This document shows, piece by piece, positions 1 through 10,999 of a stretch of 64,000 bases of DNA. How positions within the stretch are numbered: the stretch's first letter is position 1; the number at the start of each line of letters is the position of its first letter. The DNA is taken from NCBI RefSeq assembly GCF_030463535.1, contig NC_132878.1:86961355-87025354 (forward strand), given 5' to 3'. The position numbers were made by a program, and so were the translations under genes. Under the pieces are notes generated by a model, which saw only the letters and a list, made by a program, of their open reading frames with translations, did no database searches and had not been told where the DNA came from. The DNA is from Salminus brasiliensis (lineage: Eukaryota > Chordata > Actinopteri > Characiformes > Bryconidae).

Positions 1-1224
1 TTGGGATAAAACAAATAAACAGAGTAAAAAGCAGTTGGACATGCACAAGAATGTGGTGTTGTCTGAAAGGAGGCCTTCAATCTGAAAGCAGCCCTCTATA
101 AAAAACTACAACCTATAAAAAAGGTGAAACACTATAAATATTAGGATTTATAGCCATCTATCCAGTATGTAAATCAGAGTTGGTATCGGTACTTGGTTAT
201 CGGCAGATACTTAAAAATCTGGTATCGGTATCTGAAAGAAAAAAAGTGGTATCGCTGCATCCCTACATATGTCCAATAGTATCCAGCTGCGAGGCTCCAG
301 AGTGGCACATCTGTCTAAGCATTGGCCCTTTTACCAGGAGACTGTGTGTTCCATCAACCGTAATGCCACTGCCATGCTAGCCAACATGGGCGTCAGTAAG
401 GGTTCGAATCCAAGAAGCAGTCTGCTATTCAATGATGTTCTATTGGTGGCAGAATGAAAAAGGAAACCCACCCTCACATGTGGGTGTGATATCACACTGA
501 AGGAGGCCTAGGCAATGGGTAGAATTGGACTAGGCTAAATTGAGAGTAAAATTAGGTTGGACACCTGCCCGTCCAACATTTTTTCCAACAATGGAGCAAT
601 AACAGTTTCCACTCTTCTGAACAGGATTTGATTCTATTAAGCCGTATTAGAGCAATACTGGGGTCAATCCCAATGTCAGCAGGATTTCGTCTGGATCACA
701 AACAGCTTTCCAGTTGAGCCAACAGTGTTTACATGAGTTTCATCACTGCAAAGAATGCAATTCCACTAAAGAGCCTTTACACTGCTGGAGCTGACACTGC
801 ACTCAATGACCCTCTGCACTCAAGTCATGTATGAGGTCAATTTTGGCTTAAAAAGTATATCCCACATTTCAGTGGTTCAAATGGTAAAAAAACAACTCCT
901 GCCCTGCGAGGCTTCTCTGAAGTTCTGAGATTGGTTCCTATCATATATATATATATTTTAGATTTATGGCTCTCATCTGCCCTCCTGTTATGACCATGCA
1001 TATTGGAATGCCCAAAAAAACTATTCAGCACATGCAGCTTGCCTCATCCCAGTCATTACAGTGTGGAAAACTTAATCTAAGAGTTACTGGATTCACAAAA
1101 AGCTGCGGGCTTGATATGCAAATCATTTAGCTGCTTTTTTAAACTTTGGACACCCAAATTGCTCCTGCATGTCAGAAAACCCACATTTAAATGAAATTCA
1201 AATAAAAAGACATGGAATAGGACT
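1..1224. other. No gene seen; degraded repeats
   Basis: AT-rich and stop-dense on all frames. A B-box-like GGGTTCGAATCC at about 401-412 hints at an old SINE. A stretch at about 540-790 resembles the internal part of the mariner-type MITEs below. No splice-bounded coding exon is recognisable. Confidence 0.5.
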
Positions 1225-1595
1225 CTGAGAAGGTGCTGCCTTCGTGACCCTAAGATCACTGGTTTGAATCCTGGCCATCAGCAGCCGGAGCTCAAGAGAG
1301 CACAATTGGCCTTCCTCTATCTGAGTGGGTAGATGGCACTTCTTCCCCACAGCACTTTAGTATGACTCTGGTCGGTATGGGCATCTGCTAGCCAATGCAA
1401 TAGAGCTGGGTACCCGGTGCTTTGGGTGCTCGATGACATAGCATAGCTTGTGGTGGTGGTGGCTGGTTGTGCAGGTGTTGGAGAAGAGATCCTCATCCTG
1501 TCAGTCCTCATCCTCATGAGCATTGCATGTGATAGGGGGAGAGTACTAACCAGTGGGTTGGGTACATCTAAAATTGGGGAGGAAAATTGGTGTAT
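1225..1595 (+). mobile_element. tRNA-derived SINE ('SINE-C'), copy 1
   Basis: B-box-like GGTTTGAATCC, then CAGCAGCCGG and AGAGCACAATTGGCC, a family core shared with 16570-16735, 26060-26470 (inverted) and 27725-28060. Confidence 0.65.
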
Positions 1596-1651
1596 GTTTG
1601 GAACCTGTTTTTCTGAGAGTGTGGTGAAAGCACCATATACGTACACTGTTT

Positions 1652-1836
1652 AAAGTATAAGATCCTTGAGGAACATTTGGAGGTTCTTTAATTTGAAACT
1701 TTGAAGAAACCTACAAGAAAAGGTTTTTAGAATAAAAAAAAAAGTTCATTAAAGGCTCCTCAAAACACCTTAAAAAGGTTCCTCCGTAGTTTCAAACTGA
1801 AGAACCTCCAATGGTTCCTCAAGGATTTAATACTTT
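1652..1836. mobile_element. Foldback MITE ('H'), copy 1
   Basis: About 185 bp that can fold almost end to end. The left end AAAGTATAAGATCCTTGAGG and the right end read in reverse (AAAGTATTAAATCCTTGAGG) match, continuing through GGAGGTTCTT. A second copy is at 37465-37675. Confidence 0.75.
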
Positions 1837-1999
1837 TAACAATTTGATGACTTGCAGAGTTACATTTACATTTCATTTACTTTGAATCTGACTTTTGTCT
1901 GCTTGTTTCCATGCCAACCAATGACAAAAACATATAAGAGGACTGTATGAAGAATAACATTTAATCAAATTCAAATAATAATAAAATATCTCCCGTTCT

Positions 2000-2195
2000 A
2001 CTCACAAACACAAACGTGATATCAACAGAAACCGTTAAATCTGCACTTTCAACAGCACTTCTTTCGATAAGGTGATACCTGTGAATGCTAAGGATTAATA
2101 CTTGTGTTAACAAAGGGTTTGCATAAAGTAGCTGAATTCACTAATTAGAATAGGATGTCTGAATACTTTTGGACATATAGTGTATGTTGAGTTCC
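2000..2195. mobile_element. Mariner-type MITE ('G') fragment
   Basis: The right end ATACTTTTGGACATATAGTG matches the terminal repeat of the complete copy at 59097-59480. The left end is not identifiable. About 2196-2660 shows nothing further that I recognise. Confidence 0.5.
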
Positions 2196-2666
2196 TGGCC
2201 AAAGGCTGTGGTTTATAATAATCTCTATAGCTCCCTCTAGCGGTAGAAAAAGTGCAGTACCACTTAATACATGATGGTCAACGTGCAGCTGTGAACACAT
2301 TAAGGTATTCCTGAATTAGTTCCATGCATTGGCACTTGATTTGACATGCCATATCAACGTGAAGGTATACGTAATACAGAGACCTTATTGGAGAGACAAT
2401 GAACCAGAAAGAAGCTGACAAAACCAGGAGCATTGTGCGTTCATCTGTCAAACAGATAAGGCATGTAATTTCTATGGCATCCTGAATTGATCCTACAGTA
2501 ATACACACTGGATTAATAAATATGGCTAATAGTACCATAATCCTCACCTTACTCGCTACTCCACTGCGGAAGTCTAGCTTGCTGGAGATGATTTTCTACT
2601 GCAGTCATTTCAGTAGGCCTACATATAGCTCGCTGTTGCTATTTTGTGATAATTCTCAGATGCAGT

Positions 2667-2672
2667 TTTATT
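2667..2672 (-). terminator. Candidate frrs1l polyadenylation signal
   Basis: AATAAA on the minus strand, about 120 nt beyond the frrs1l stop. It is the first canonical hexamer downstream. Mammalian FRRS1L has a long 3' UTR, so this may be only a proximal site or chance. Confidence 0.35.
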
Positions 2673-2793
2673 GCTCGCGGTCTCTAATGCTTATATATGG
2701 CCATAAACTCTGTTGGTCGCAGTCGGTCACTCCGGGGTGAGTTTAGCCCCTCTCCCCCGGTGCCTGTTTGCGGCCAATGACGGTCGCCAGGTG

Positions 2794-2966
2794 TTACGGG
2801 GTACCCATGAGCAAGTAGAAGGTGAGGGCCACGATGAGGAGGAGGCAGAAAGGGGAGGAGAAAGTCTGGTAGGCAGCAGCGGGCATGAAAATGTCCTCGT
2901 ATTTGTAAATGCTGATCATGTGATCAGACACTGGCGGCGTGTCAATGTCGTGCCTTGTAATGGAAC
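2794..2966 (-). CDS. frrs1l: frrs1l coding exon 5: C-terminal membrane segment and stop
   Basis: 173 nt, completing Gly222 and encoding residues 223-278 then TAA at 2796-2794. The acceptor follows TTTGTTTTTCCCAG. It encodes [36 protein letters not shown] and [19 protein letters not shown]. The C-terminal hydrophobic stretch could be a transmembrane anchor or a GPI-type signal; only a few residues follow it. Confidence 0.94.
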
Positions 2967-5900
2967 CTGGGAAAAACAAACGGAGGGATTTCAGCTCAGC
3001 CAGAAGTGACATGGTGATACACATCAAGGTAGGAAAGCAGGAAAATAACCACAGGGCAAACATGAATTACAGGTAATGTTGACAAATGGGTTCATCTGTA
3101 TTTATGTATGCAAAGTGTATGTAAAACCTGACCTGACGCGAAGCAAAGGGCTTTCATGAACAAGCCCAATGGAGAACAAGATGTGCCTTTTGCAACAAAC
3201 TTGAAGCACTGTAAGAACCTGATATTGACATCCATCTGGAGTGATCTTATTACCAATGGACAACAAGAAATTCTTCATTTCTCTTGTGAATACAAAGCTT
3301 TACTCATGTGGATGAATTATTTTGGTGCTTGAAACAGTTTACCAGAGTCTTAGCTTCACAAAAGCAGTGGAATATATTAATTAAATTGTATAGAAACGGC
3401 AAGAGGCATAAGACAAGTGTCCATTAGTCAGTTTCCCACAAACCCATACAAACATATCCGCCAATTACACATGAGAGGCAGATGACGGACACACAAATCC
3501 ACCAATTAGACTCTGTGAGAGGCATGTGACGAGTTTCTGAGTGTCCACTGGTCAGTTTTCCACAAAACATCGACAGATTCACAGATCCACCAATTACAAA
3601 TAAGAAGCAGATGACGAACACACGATTCCACCAGCTAGACAGAGCAAGGGCGGAGCCATGCACGATCTGGCAATTGGAAAATGCAATTGGAAAGGCAGGC
3701 TCTACAGATTTAGGAAATGTTTGAACTGCATTTTCGCACTTTATTATCTCAAAGATATTGATAGACACGTCTGGAAGCATCGAATGTAAACCCCAAGCGG
3801 TGTTGTACTCTGTCTTCAAATCCCACTGTTCTGACTGTATAAAAAGTCAACTTTACTTTTACTCAGATCTGATGCATATGGTGGAATGTTGTTTATATTA
3901 TTATAAAATTTGACTTCTCAAATCTCAAAAATCTCAATAAATTGCCTTGATAACAGTATTGCAATATATCGCAATGTGTTACAGTATAGCAACCCCTGTA
4001 TTGTGATACAGTTAGATAATGATCTTGAATGAAGCTTGCTGACCTACATTTACACAGGAGTACTGTGGAACATCAAAACATCCTGGGCAAACTTGAGGCA
4101 GGGACTTTAAGAGGGTTATGCAAGTTTGCTTAAGGCAACATGGCTGTTTCACGGTGCTTCTGTGGACAGGTGAGACAAAACTAGAACATAATGCTATGTT
4201 TGGAGGGAAGAACACCAAAACTTAATCTAAAACCGTGAAGCATGGTGGAGGGAGCACCATGGTTTAGGGCTGTTTTGCTGCCTCAGAACCTGGACGATCA
4301 TTGAGGTGTATCAAACTATGTAACAGGAGAATGTATGAAGAGACGTTGGGTAATGCAACAAGACAATGACCCAAAGCACAGAACTAAAGAATGGTGGTGA
4401 AAGATCATTTGTGTTTTGGAATGGCCAAATCAGAGTCCTGACGTTAACCCGAGGCGCTAATAGTACATTTATCACATAACGAAAACATTTTACATAACAT
4501 TTAAACAAGTGAGCTTAAACTGAAGACAGATCACAAATGTCTATCAAAGCTTGGCACAAAAAGATAATGTCAGAAGCCGATCTGGTCAGACTACTGACTG
4601 TAAGACATTTACAAGATGCCAGATGTGAGAATAAAGTAAGCAGACAGGGTTACAATGTCCAGAAGGAAATTAAGAGTGGAGTTCATGCAGGTCATGCAGG
4701 TCACTAAGCTGCTTCTAAAGTCTGTTATTAATGTTCATTAGATCGGTCTATTAGGTATTTTACTCATGTCCTAATGGTCAGTATACTCTGTGTAGGTTAA
4801 ATGTCTCACACATACCCTGTATAGCAGGTCCCCAGGCAAACAGGTAGTACCAGCTGAGATGCAGGTCCACCAGTGTCTCCTCCCGTGGGACGTGCAATGG
4901 ACGTTTGAAGCGGCAAGTGACCCTGTTGTTCTCAAAGATTCCCTCCTCGTCCCGCGCTGGGTTCCGCTTGATCTCTTTAGCCCACTGGCCCACATTATAA
5001 AAGTGATGGATCCTCACACGCCCGTTATCATCATGAACACAGCCCATGACATCATCTCCTCCCTTCAAAGACACATCAAAATAGGGTCAGGTCACGCAAC
5101 ATTTCTGTAAAACCAATGAAGAAGCAAACAGTGTGCCCAAGTGAGCAAGTGTGTCAAAAACACTCACTAAACAGTGACAAGAACTGAGGAAAAGTAAAGG
5201 ATAAATAACAGGACTTGGTCAGTTTATGGTGCTAAATGAATACAGCTTTGTTGGTCTAGCTTTGCTGATAAGCTTTCATATTTTTATACATTACATTTTC
5301 CTTACAGTGAACACATTTATATTACATTGATTTTGTAGCATTAATGCTGTAATATACACCAATCAGCCACAACGTTAGCACCACCTGCCTAATACTGAGT
5401 AAGTCCCACCACAACAGATCTGACATTTACATTTATGGCATTTAGCTGACGCTCTTATCCAGAGCGACTTACAAGGTTACTCATATTACAGAGGTGGGTC
5501 AATGCTAGGTGTAGTGCAGCATACATAGTCACCCATACCAGGAATCGAACCCCAGTCTCCCACACGGTGTGGTAGCTCAATGGCAGGTAGTGGTGTTATC
5601 TGTTGCGCCACACCAACCATCTGACCATTTAAGGCATAAACTCCTCTGAAGGGACCTGACCCATCCTCCTCTGATCAGAACTATTTAAACATTATTGATA
5701 AAATTTACCAAACCATATACAACAGATAGTTAATAGTGGTGATATTAATAGTTTAATTTAAGTTGTGAGGTGAGGCCTCCATTGATCTCCATGCACTTTT
5801 GATAGGTACTATTTGCTGCATCTGCCACAAGATCTGCCTGATGTTTTGGAGATGTTCGTTCCCATCAAAATTCGGTTCTTATGGCTTAGCAGCTTAGATT

Positions 5901-6730
5901 CTTTTGCTCTTCTATTTTTCCTGCTTTTAATACATCACCTTCAAGAACTGGCTGTTCACCTGCTGCTTTTATATCCATGCCATGACAAATGTTTTTCACT
6001 TTTTTCACTAGTACTAATGATATGGCTGATCAGTGAAGGTTTGGTGTTAATTCAGCTAATTCATGCAAATAACACTCAACATTTTCTCACTGGAGTCTCA
6101 AACTGTAAAAAATAGCAACCATGTATTTTGGAGTGTAGCAGGCAGATTTCCTTTATTTTTAGGCTAACGGCTTGATAGATTAGCCAGGTAGGTTCCCTCC
6201 TATGCAGATTGCCCACCCAACCATTACTAGCCTTATTTACCGTAGTGTAATACTGCATGTTGTATGACATATTAAGTCCGTAATACAATCTTCAGCAGTT
6301 CCGTTTACATGTACTTGTATCCTATTATTATGTGCACCTCAAACCTAGATTCTGTTCTTTCAATTGCCAGAACCATGCTGTGGTATTGTTTACTCCTCTA
6401 TCACCATTATGATAATTAATAACTATAACTAATTTAGGGTTTCTTTGGAATTTGTTTTGTTGTGCTTCAGATAGTAATCAATAATCTACCCAAATAAATT
6501 TGTAACAACCCTCCCAACCCTGAGCATAGCTAACAGCACATCTCTCCTCTCATACATTTTAATCTACTCTTCTTATTTATTTACCATTTTCTTGTCAGAA
6601 GAAAAGCCCACTGCAACCCAGCCATCTGTGTCTGCGCTCATCTCAAACTCCACATCTGTGCCGATGCGCCTGTAGCTCAAGAAGTAATCACACGTTTCTG
6701 CATCACAGCCAGGCTTTCCGTACCTACACA

Positions 6731-6769
<39 letters not shown>

Positions 6770-9700
6770 ACAGATAAACAGACAGAGAAACAGAGACAAA
6801 GCTTGAGCGCTGTTATCTGGAGCTTCAGCCGTCCAAGTTTATACATATTTAACAATGTTCAATCTTCCACTGAATGCTTTTAGCCTAAAGGATTCAACAT
6901 TAGTAACACTTGACTGGACCGGAATAAGCACATTGCCCTTAACCAAATCAGATAATGGAGTATTACTGCAAAATAAGCAATAGCACAGAGCACAAACCAG
7001 ACATCAGTCTTAAAATACACTAAATATTAGTTTAGCAAACACTGGGCCAGATGCAAGTAGGCAGTAACAGCACTATACCACACAAAAAGTGCATCACAGT
7101 GTTGAAGTCCTATTTATAAAGGGATGGTGGTGTTCCTCAGCATGATACTCTCTTTTTAACACTGCTTTATTTTTACACAGGCTCATAGTAATCAAATTCA
7201 ACATGTTAATGAACTAATGCAAATGAACTCATTAAACCCTCTACATAGGCCTTCACTTCAGTTCTTCACCCTCATAACTGCAATCCTCTCATAGTCCCTA
7301 AAATAGAACCCTGTGGGACACCACAAAATATCTTAAACTGTTACTAAATAAACCATAGTAGTTTCTGCATTATGATAATAACAGAATAATAAACCTAAGG
7401 TTGATTTATGGTTAATTACCAACACCCAGCATCGGTTTGATTGTTAAAATAGGCCAAAAACCTCAGAATCAGAACTGTGGATTCTAATAACAGAAGCGAG
7501 GAAGTACTGTAAGAAAAATATACAACATTTGTGGTGTTTGTCAAAAAGTTAATTCCAAACAGATCGGAATGAGTTTACAATTTTGCAATAGTACCCCATT
7601 ACAGTAATACTGGATTAGGAACAGGGCTGGGCAATATGGTAAAACCATGATATCACTTATTTAAAGGCGTTTTCCTGATATGCAATATTTATCACAATAT
7701 TCTTACATGTAGACAAAATGTACCAATAGCAGCAGACTTTAAAGACTGACATCCAAATCCTGTCATTTACTTTGTGATACAGTGATTTTTATTCAAGATC
7801 TGATGCACACCATCCAGTTAGACAGGACTAATAATCTTTGGCTGATCAGCATTTCAGAAAAAAAAATGTGTAAGTTAGACTTTTCTCACCTGATACAGCC
7901 TTTTGTTACTCCACAGTCGCTGACTTTGATGCGGGCAAACGGGTCAACAGGTGGTGCAGTTGGAAAGGGGTAACCTGGGTGACACACATCAAACAACACA
8001 TCAAACAACACATGCTAGAGTCCATTAGAGATAACCTTGAGCTATGATACTCAAATTGTCAAAGACGGGAGATAGATACAAATGTACTCTATATCTGTGT
8101 TGGGTCAAATCTGAGGATCCCAGGCTTCGGGATTTGAAAACTTTCCAGGCTATGGATTTTGCGAAATGGTACAAAATATGACAATTATTATGACAATTTC
8201 CTTTGTTTTCGTAACTTGTACTGATACTAGTAAACATGTTCTCGCTGTTCTCTCTGGTGAGACACACCCTGCAAAACAATACAAAGAAATGGTAGAAATG
8301 GTAGTAGTTTTAGACGTATAGTAGTGCTGGGCGATATGACCTCAAATTAATCCAATTACAATTAATTTAACAATTTATCTTAATTACAATTCACAAGCAA
8401 TTCTTTTTTATGAATTCTTTTTTATATGTAGTTGCCATATCTCAGATTGGACAGGGTAATGGATGTGGTAGTATGTTTTTAAAGGGGCAGTACATTAAAA
8501 AACAGACACAGTGGGGAAAGTAGTGACAGAGTTTGTAAAAATTAAACAAAATAATCAAAATTATTACAATATTATGATGGTTAGATTAATCTTCTAGTAA
8601 TTCACCCAGTGCACAGGATGGCGTCTCTTCATTTCCGGCTTATGGTTGGTATGCATTACTGTTTCCGGTTGTAGTATTTGTGAGAAGAATTGAGAGAAGC
8701 TGTGGATAGTGATCATGAGTGTTTTTAAGATAAAAGAGAAACTATTAAAATATCAACATTAAGAGAAGATGACGTCTCTACATTGTTGCATGTCTCTGTG
8801 TGCCAATTCTTCAAGGGACAACTCAGAGATTAGCTTTCATAGGTTTCCAGTGGATCCTGAGGAGCGGCTCAGCGGCTTACAAAGGTTCGTAGTGACAATT
8901 TCAGTCCCCTTCAAAGTACTTGCGTCTGTAGTAGGCATTTCAACACAGGCGAGTGTGTTTGGAAAGAGAAACTCAACAAAGGAGCGGTGCCTTGTCTTTT
9001 TATCTTAGAGCTCAGTTGCATTTAATACACATTCAGTTAAATGTCAAGTCAGCATCTACAAGACATCTACAGTCGACCATCAACCATTAATTCTAACAGC
9101 TGTAAGAAAGACAGGCAAGTATAGAGTTTATTTATCTTCAAATAAAAAATTGTGCAACTAGCCAATTTCCCAGCCCTATCTTATACTGACTGATGTCAGT
9201 CTAATAACAGTCCATGCAATAAGGGAGAGCAGGGCACATCTCTGCTACAAAGAAAATTGTGAAGTTTCTTTCCAGCACTTCAGTTTCCGAAGTGTGTAAA
9301 GATGCACAATGAGCTCTGCATACTAAATTACACCACATATACATCATTGTACTGTTTAAAATTTATATAATCTGAGAGATGTTTACATCGCTATTTACAT
9401 ATAGACACTGGATAAGATGGGTGTTGAAGTGTAGTGTGAGTGGGGAGAAGTCTTTGGTGGGTGCAGTGTGAATGAGCAGTTGGCCACAGTTCCAGTAAGT
9501 AAACTGGTAAAATTAGATAACAACTCATCCCATAAGTGGGGTTAAATGTAACAGATTGAGGGCTTAGTTAGCTTAGTAATGTCTGGTAATTTCATAGACA
9601 ACTACAACACAAATGAGCTTAATACATAAATATGATTCATTTATGAGGTAGCTAAATAGAATAAGTACTACCCTGATAAACTCAAAATATGTACAGGATG

Positions 9701-10895
9701 TCATTTACAGGACATTTCTGATGAATCTGTGGAAAAAACATCCAAACCATTCAGAAATGAATCCCATAAATGAATCCCATACTGAATTTATATGGATTTA
9801 CATTTACATTTAAGGCATTTAGCAGACGCTCTTATCCAGAGCGACTTACAAAAGTGCTTTACTATTTACTTAATAAAAACCTCAGCTAGTTTGAATGGAC
9901 TAAAAATTCAAAGATACCTCTAAGTTAGGACACTAATTAACCATTAAATTTACCATTAAAACACACTGGGGTTAATTAAATGCACAACTCAAAAACACTT
10001 ATGATGCAAACGGTTACTTTTATGATATACACTATGGTGAATATTGTCAAATATCTGTCTGAATATTGTCAAAATTCATAGATTGCTTTATGGAAATATG
10101 AGAAAATGACCTATAGCAAGTTCTCCTCGAACTTGCTTGAAAAATTGATCACATTTCACATTATTTTTATTTCATATTTAATCAATTAAACATTGCAGTC
10201 AATAGAATGGCTTTAGATGACACAAAGTGTGACTCTACATGCAGTCATACAGCCTAGACCTGTGGAGAGACCCCCCCCCCCCAAAAAAAAGTCCATCCAC
10301 TGCAGAACAGAGCAAGGCCTGTTCCATTGAGAGCGAGAAGGGGGCGGGGCTTAGCCGCGGGGTGCTGACCAAGGTGCTGAATGAACGAGATCGAGATCAT
10401 CTGCTTCACGAAACCCTACCATGATCTTTAAACCCTCAAAACACCAAAACCATGAGCAGATTTCGTTTATTACACTAGCTATTGATTCCCAACAGACCTG
10501 CCAGCAACACTATCCCACCACGTCATTCCTGTCAGCCTAGTCAATCGAGGGGCTTCACAGGGAAAACAACAACAGCCCTAAAGCCTGAAATATAAGCAGT
10601 GGAGCTCAAACTGGAGCTTTAGCGGCATCTAACACCTCCAAAGCTTTCATTTTCGTCCCTATCCCCTCCAGTTTGCTGAGAAGTAGGCTATTCCCCTCTT
10701 ACCTTCATCCGAAAGGTACCTGGACTCCAGAAATTCGGAGGCAAAGGTACTGTAGGAATCTTTATGGTGGTCTTTGTGCCCCGGTTCTCCATGCTCTCCA
10801 TGGCCGGCCCGGAGAGCGTTGTCGTCGGTAGGGCTGGCGAGGCATGCCAGCCAGAGACTGGGCTCCAACAGCAGAGCAAGCTGCAGGAGAAACAT
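2794..10895 (-). CDS. frrs1l: frrs1l (DOMON-domain AMPA-receptor biogenesis factor), whole coding span, five exons
   Basis: Coding joins, read on the minus strand, are 10895-10703, 7974-7890, 6723-6585, 5062-4816 and 2966-2794. Total is 837 nt, 278 residues plus TAA. Every junction has GT/AG and compatible phase. Residues 1 to about 20 form a hydrophobic signal peptide ending LACLA. A His/Glu/Lys-rich linker follows, then [15 protein letters not shown], then the DOMON core (about residues 94-210, with [18 protein letters not shown]), then a C-terminal hydrophobic segment (about 261-275, [14 protein letters not shown]). The segments match vertebrate FRRS1L as I know it, almost residue for residue in exons 4 and 5. 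FRRS1L is known as an ER protein of neurons that helps early assembly of AMPA-type glutamate receptors; human loss causes an epileptic encephalopathy. There is no catalytic haem-reductase part, unlike FRRS1. No frame break is visible, so the gene looks intact. Confidence 0.95.
3417..3655. repeat. Degenerate minisatellite in frrs1l intron 4
   Basis: Two units of about 120 bp, each starting GTGTCCA(T/C)T(A/G)GTCAGTTT and each containing one or two sub-units with ACCAATTA and GAAGCAGATGACGAACACA-like motifs. A minus-strand open frame across it is just a by-product of the repetition. Confidence 0.6.
3990..4455 (+). mobile_element. Decayed Tc1-like transposon in frrs1l intron 4
   Basis: GTGAAGCATGGTGGAGGGAG at 4236-4255 followed by CACCATGGTTTAGGGCTGTT gives [10 protein letters not shown], a stop, then GCFAASEPG. 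Further on, ACAATGACCCAAAGCACA matches the NDPKH segment around a DDE aspartate, and TGGAATGGCC...AGTCCTGA matches WPxQSPD. Stops and indels make it inactive. Ends were not resolved. Confidence 0.7.
4816..5062 (-). CDS. frrs1l: frrs1l coding exon 4: C-terminal half of the DOMON domain
   Basis: 247 nt, residues 140-221 plus the first base of Gly222. The acceptor follows TGTCTTTGAAG and the donor is CAGG|GTATGTG at 4815-4814. It encodes [41 protein letters not shown] and [17 protein letters not shown], the most conserved stretch of the family. Confidence 0.95.
5356..6070 (+). repeat. Dispersed repeat 'F', interrupted by a SINE
   Basis: Begins ACCAATCAGCCACAACGTTA and resumes after a SINE at about 5625 with CATTTAAGGCATAAACTCCT. 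The same sequence uninterrupted occurs at 61040-61510 and 20717-21195, and inverted at 42240-42565. The class of this family was not determined. It lies in frrs1l intron 3. Confidence 0.65.
5424..5626 (-). mobile_element. tRNA-derived SINE with LINE-type tail ('SINE-B'), nested in repeat F
   Basis: Read on the minus strand it starts with a tRNA-like head (TGGTGTGGCGCAACAGATAA, B-box-like GGTTCGATTCC). It ends in a tail with the stem-loop CGCTCTGGATAAGAGCG and TAAATG repeats. Flanks share ATCTGAC, consistent with a target-site duplication. Same family at 43727-43943 (-) and, diverged, 61545-61720 (+). Confidence 0.7.
6585..6723 (-). CDS. frrs1l: frrs1l coding exon 3: N-terminal half of the DOMON domain
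   Basis: 139 nt, completing Arg93 and encoding residues 94-139, from [15 protein letters not shown] to [14 protein letters not shown]. The donor is ATG|GTAAAT at 6584-6583. The acceptor AG (6725-6724) is preceded directly by a (TG)n tract of about 45 nt instead of an ordinary polypyrimidine tract (see findings). The length is not a multiple of three, so skipping the exon would break the frame. Confidence 0.93.
6726..6772. repeat. (CA)n microsatellite at the frrs1l exon 3 splice acceptor
   Basis: Near-pure CA repeat with two interruptions (CATACA). On the coding strand it is (TG)n ending in TGTAG|G, so it serves as the terminal part of intron 2. Confidence 0.95.
7890..7974 (-). CDS. frrs1l: frrs1l coding exon 2
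   Basis: 85 nt. The acceptor is at 7976-7975 (AG) after GTGTGTCACCC, and the donor is CAG|GTGAG at 7889-7888. It encodes the end of Gly65, then [27 protein letters not shown] and two bases of Arg93. Two cysteines (DCG and KGC) are likely disulphide partners. The phase joins exactly to exon 1 (G|GT) and exon 3 (AG|G). Confidence 0.92.
8769..9020 (+). pseudogene. THAP-domain relic, one frameshift, antisense inside frrs1l intron 1
   Basis: The frame from the ATG at 8769 gives [13 protein letters not shown], then [17 protein letters not shown], the N-terminal half of a THAP zinc finger (C-x4-C and the FHRFP motif). From about 8870 the match moves to another frame: [20 protein letters not shown], then [10 protein letters not shown]. 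This supplies the C-x2-H pair (VCSRHF) expected in the second half. So a nearly whole THAP domain is split by one frameshift. THAP domains occur in THAP-family transcription factors and in P-element-like transposases; which one this came from cannot be told. No continuation was found downstream. Confidence 0.65.
9799..9857 (-). repeat. LINE/SINE 3' tail fragment in frrs1l intron 1
   Basis: Short copy of the tail shared by SINE-B and the LINE at 12.2 kb: ATTTACATTTAAGGCATTTA, then GCAGACGCTCTTATCCAGAG. A similar, more diverged fragment lies at 39541-39596. Confidence 0.7.
10703..10895 (-). CDS. frrs1l: frrs1l coding exon 1: signal peptide and acidic/His-rich linker
   Basis: 193 nt, residues 1-64 plus the first base of Gly65. 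The frame is open upstream to a TGA at 10979-10977 but holds only GTG codons and no ATG, so the ATG at 10895-10893 is the start. It is followed by [20 protein letters not shown], a typical signal peptide. The exon ends in SRYLSDE and the donor G|GTAAGAG at 10702-10701. The surrounding 10.66-11.1 kb is GC- and CpG-richer than its neighbours, as expected for a first exon and promoter. Any 5' UTR exon further upstream was not resolved. Confidence 0.9.
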
Positions 10896-10999
10896 CACCA
10901 CAGGCTTCTGGTCAGGTTTAGTCCACGAACAGAGGAAGAGGGACTCACGTCTGGGGTCGCATTTGGTCCTCAGGTCTCACATTACACTGTTTAGCTCAT

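Noticed and set aside
2713-3009. Plus-strand frames over frrs1l exon 5
   Set aside because: Antisense shadow of the real C-terminal exon.
3424-3819. 131-codon minus-strand frame with repeated hydrophobic segments
   Set aside because: Explained by translation of the intron 4 minisatellite.
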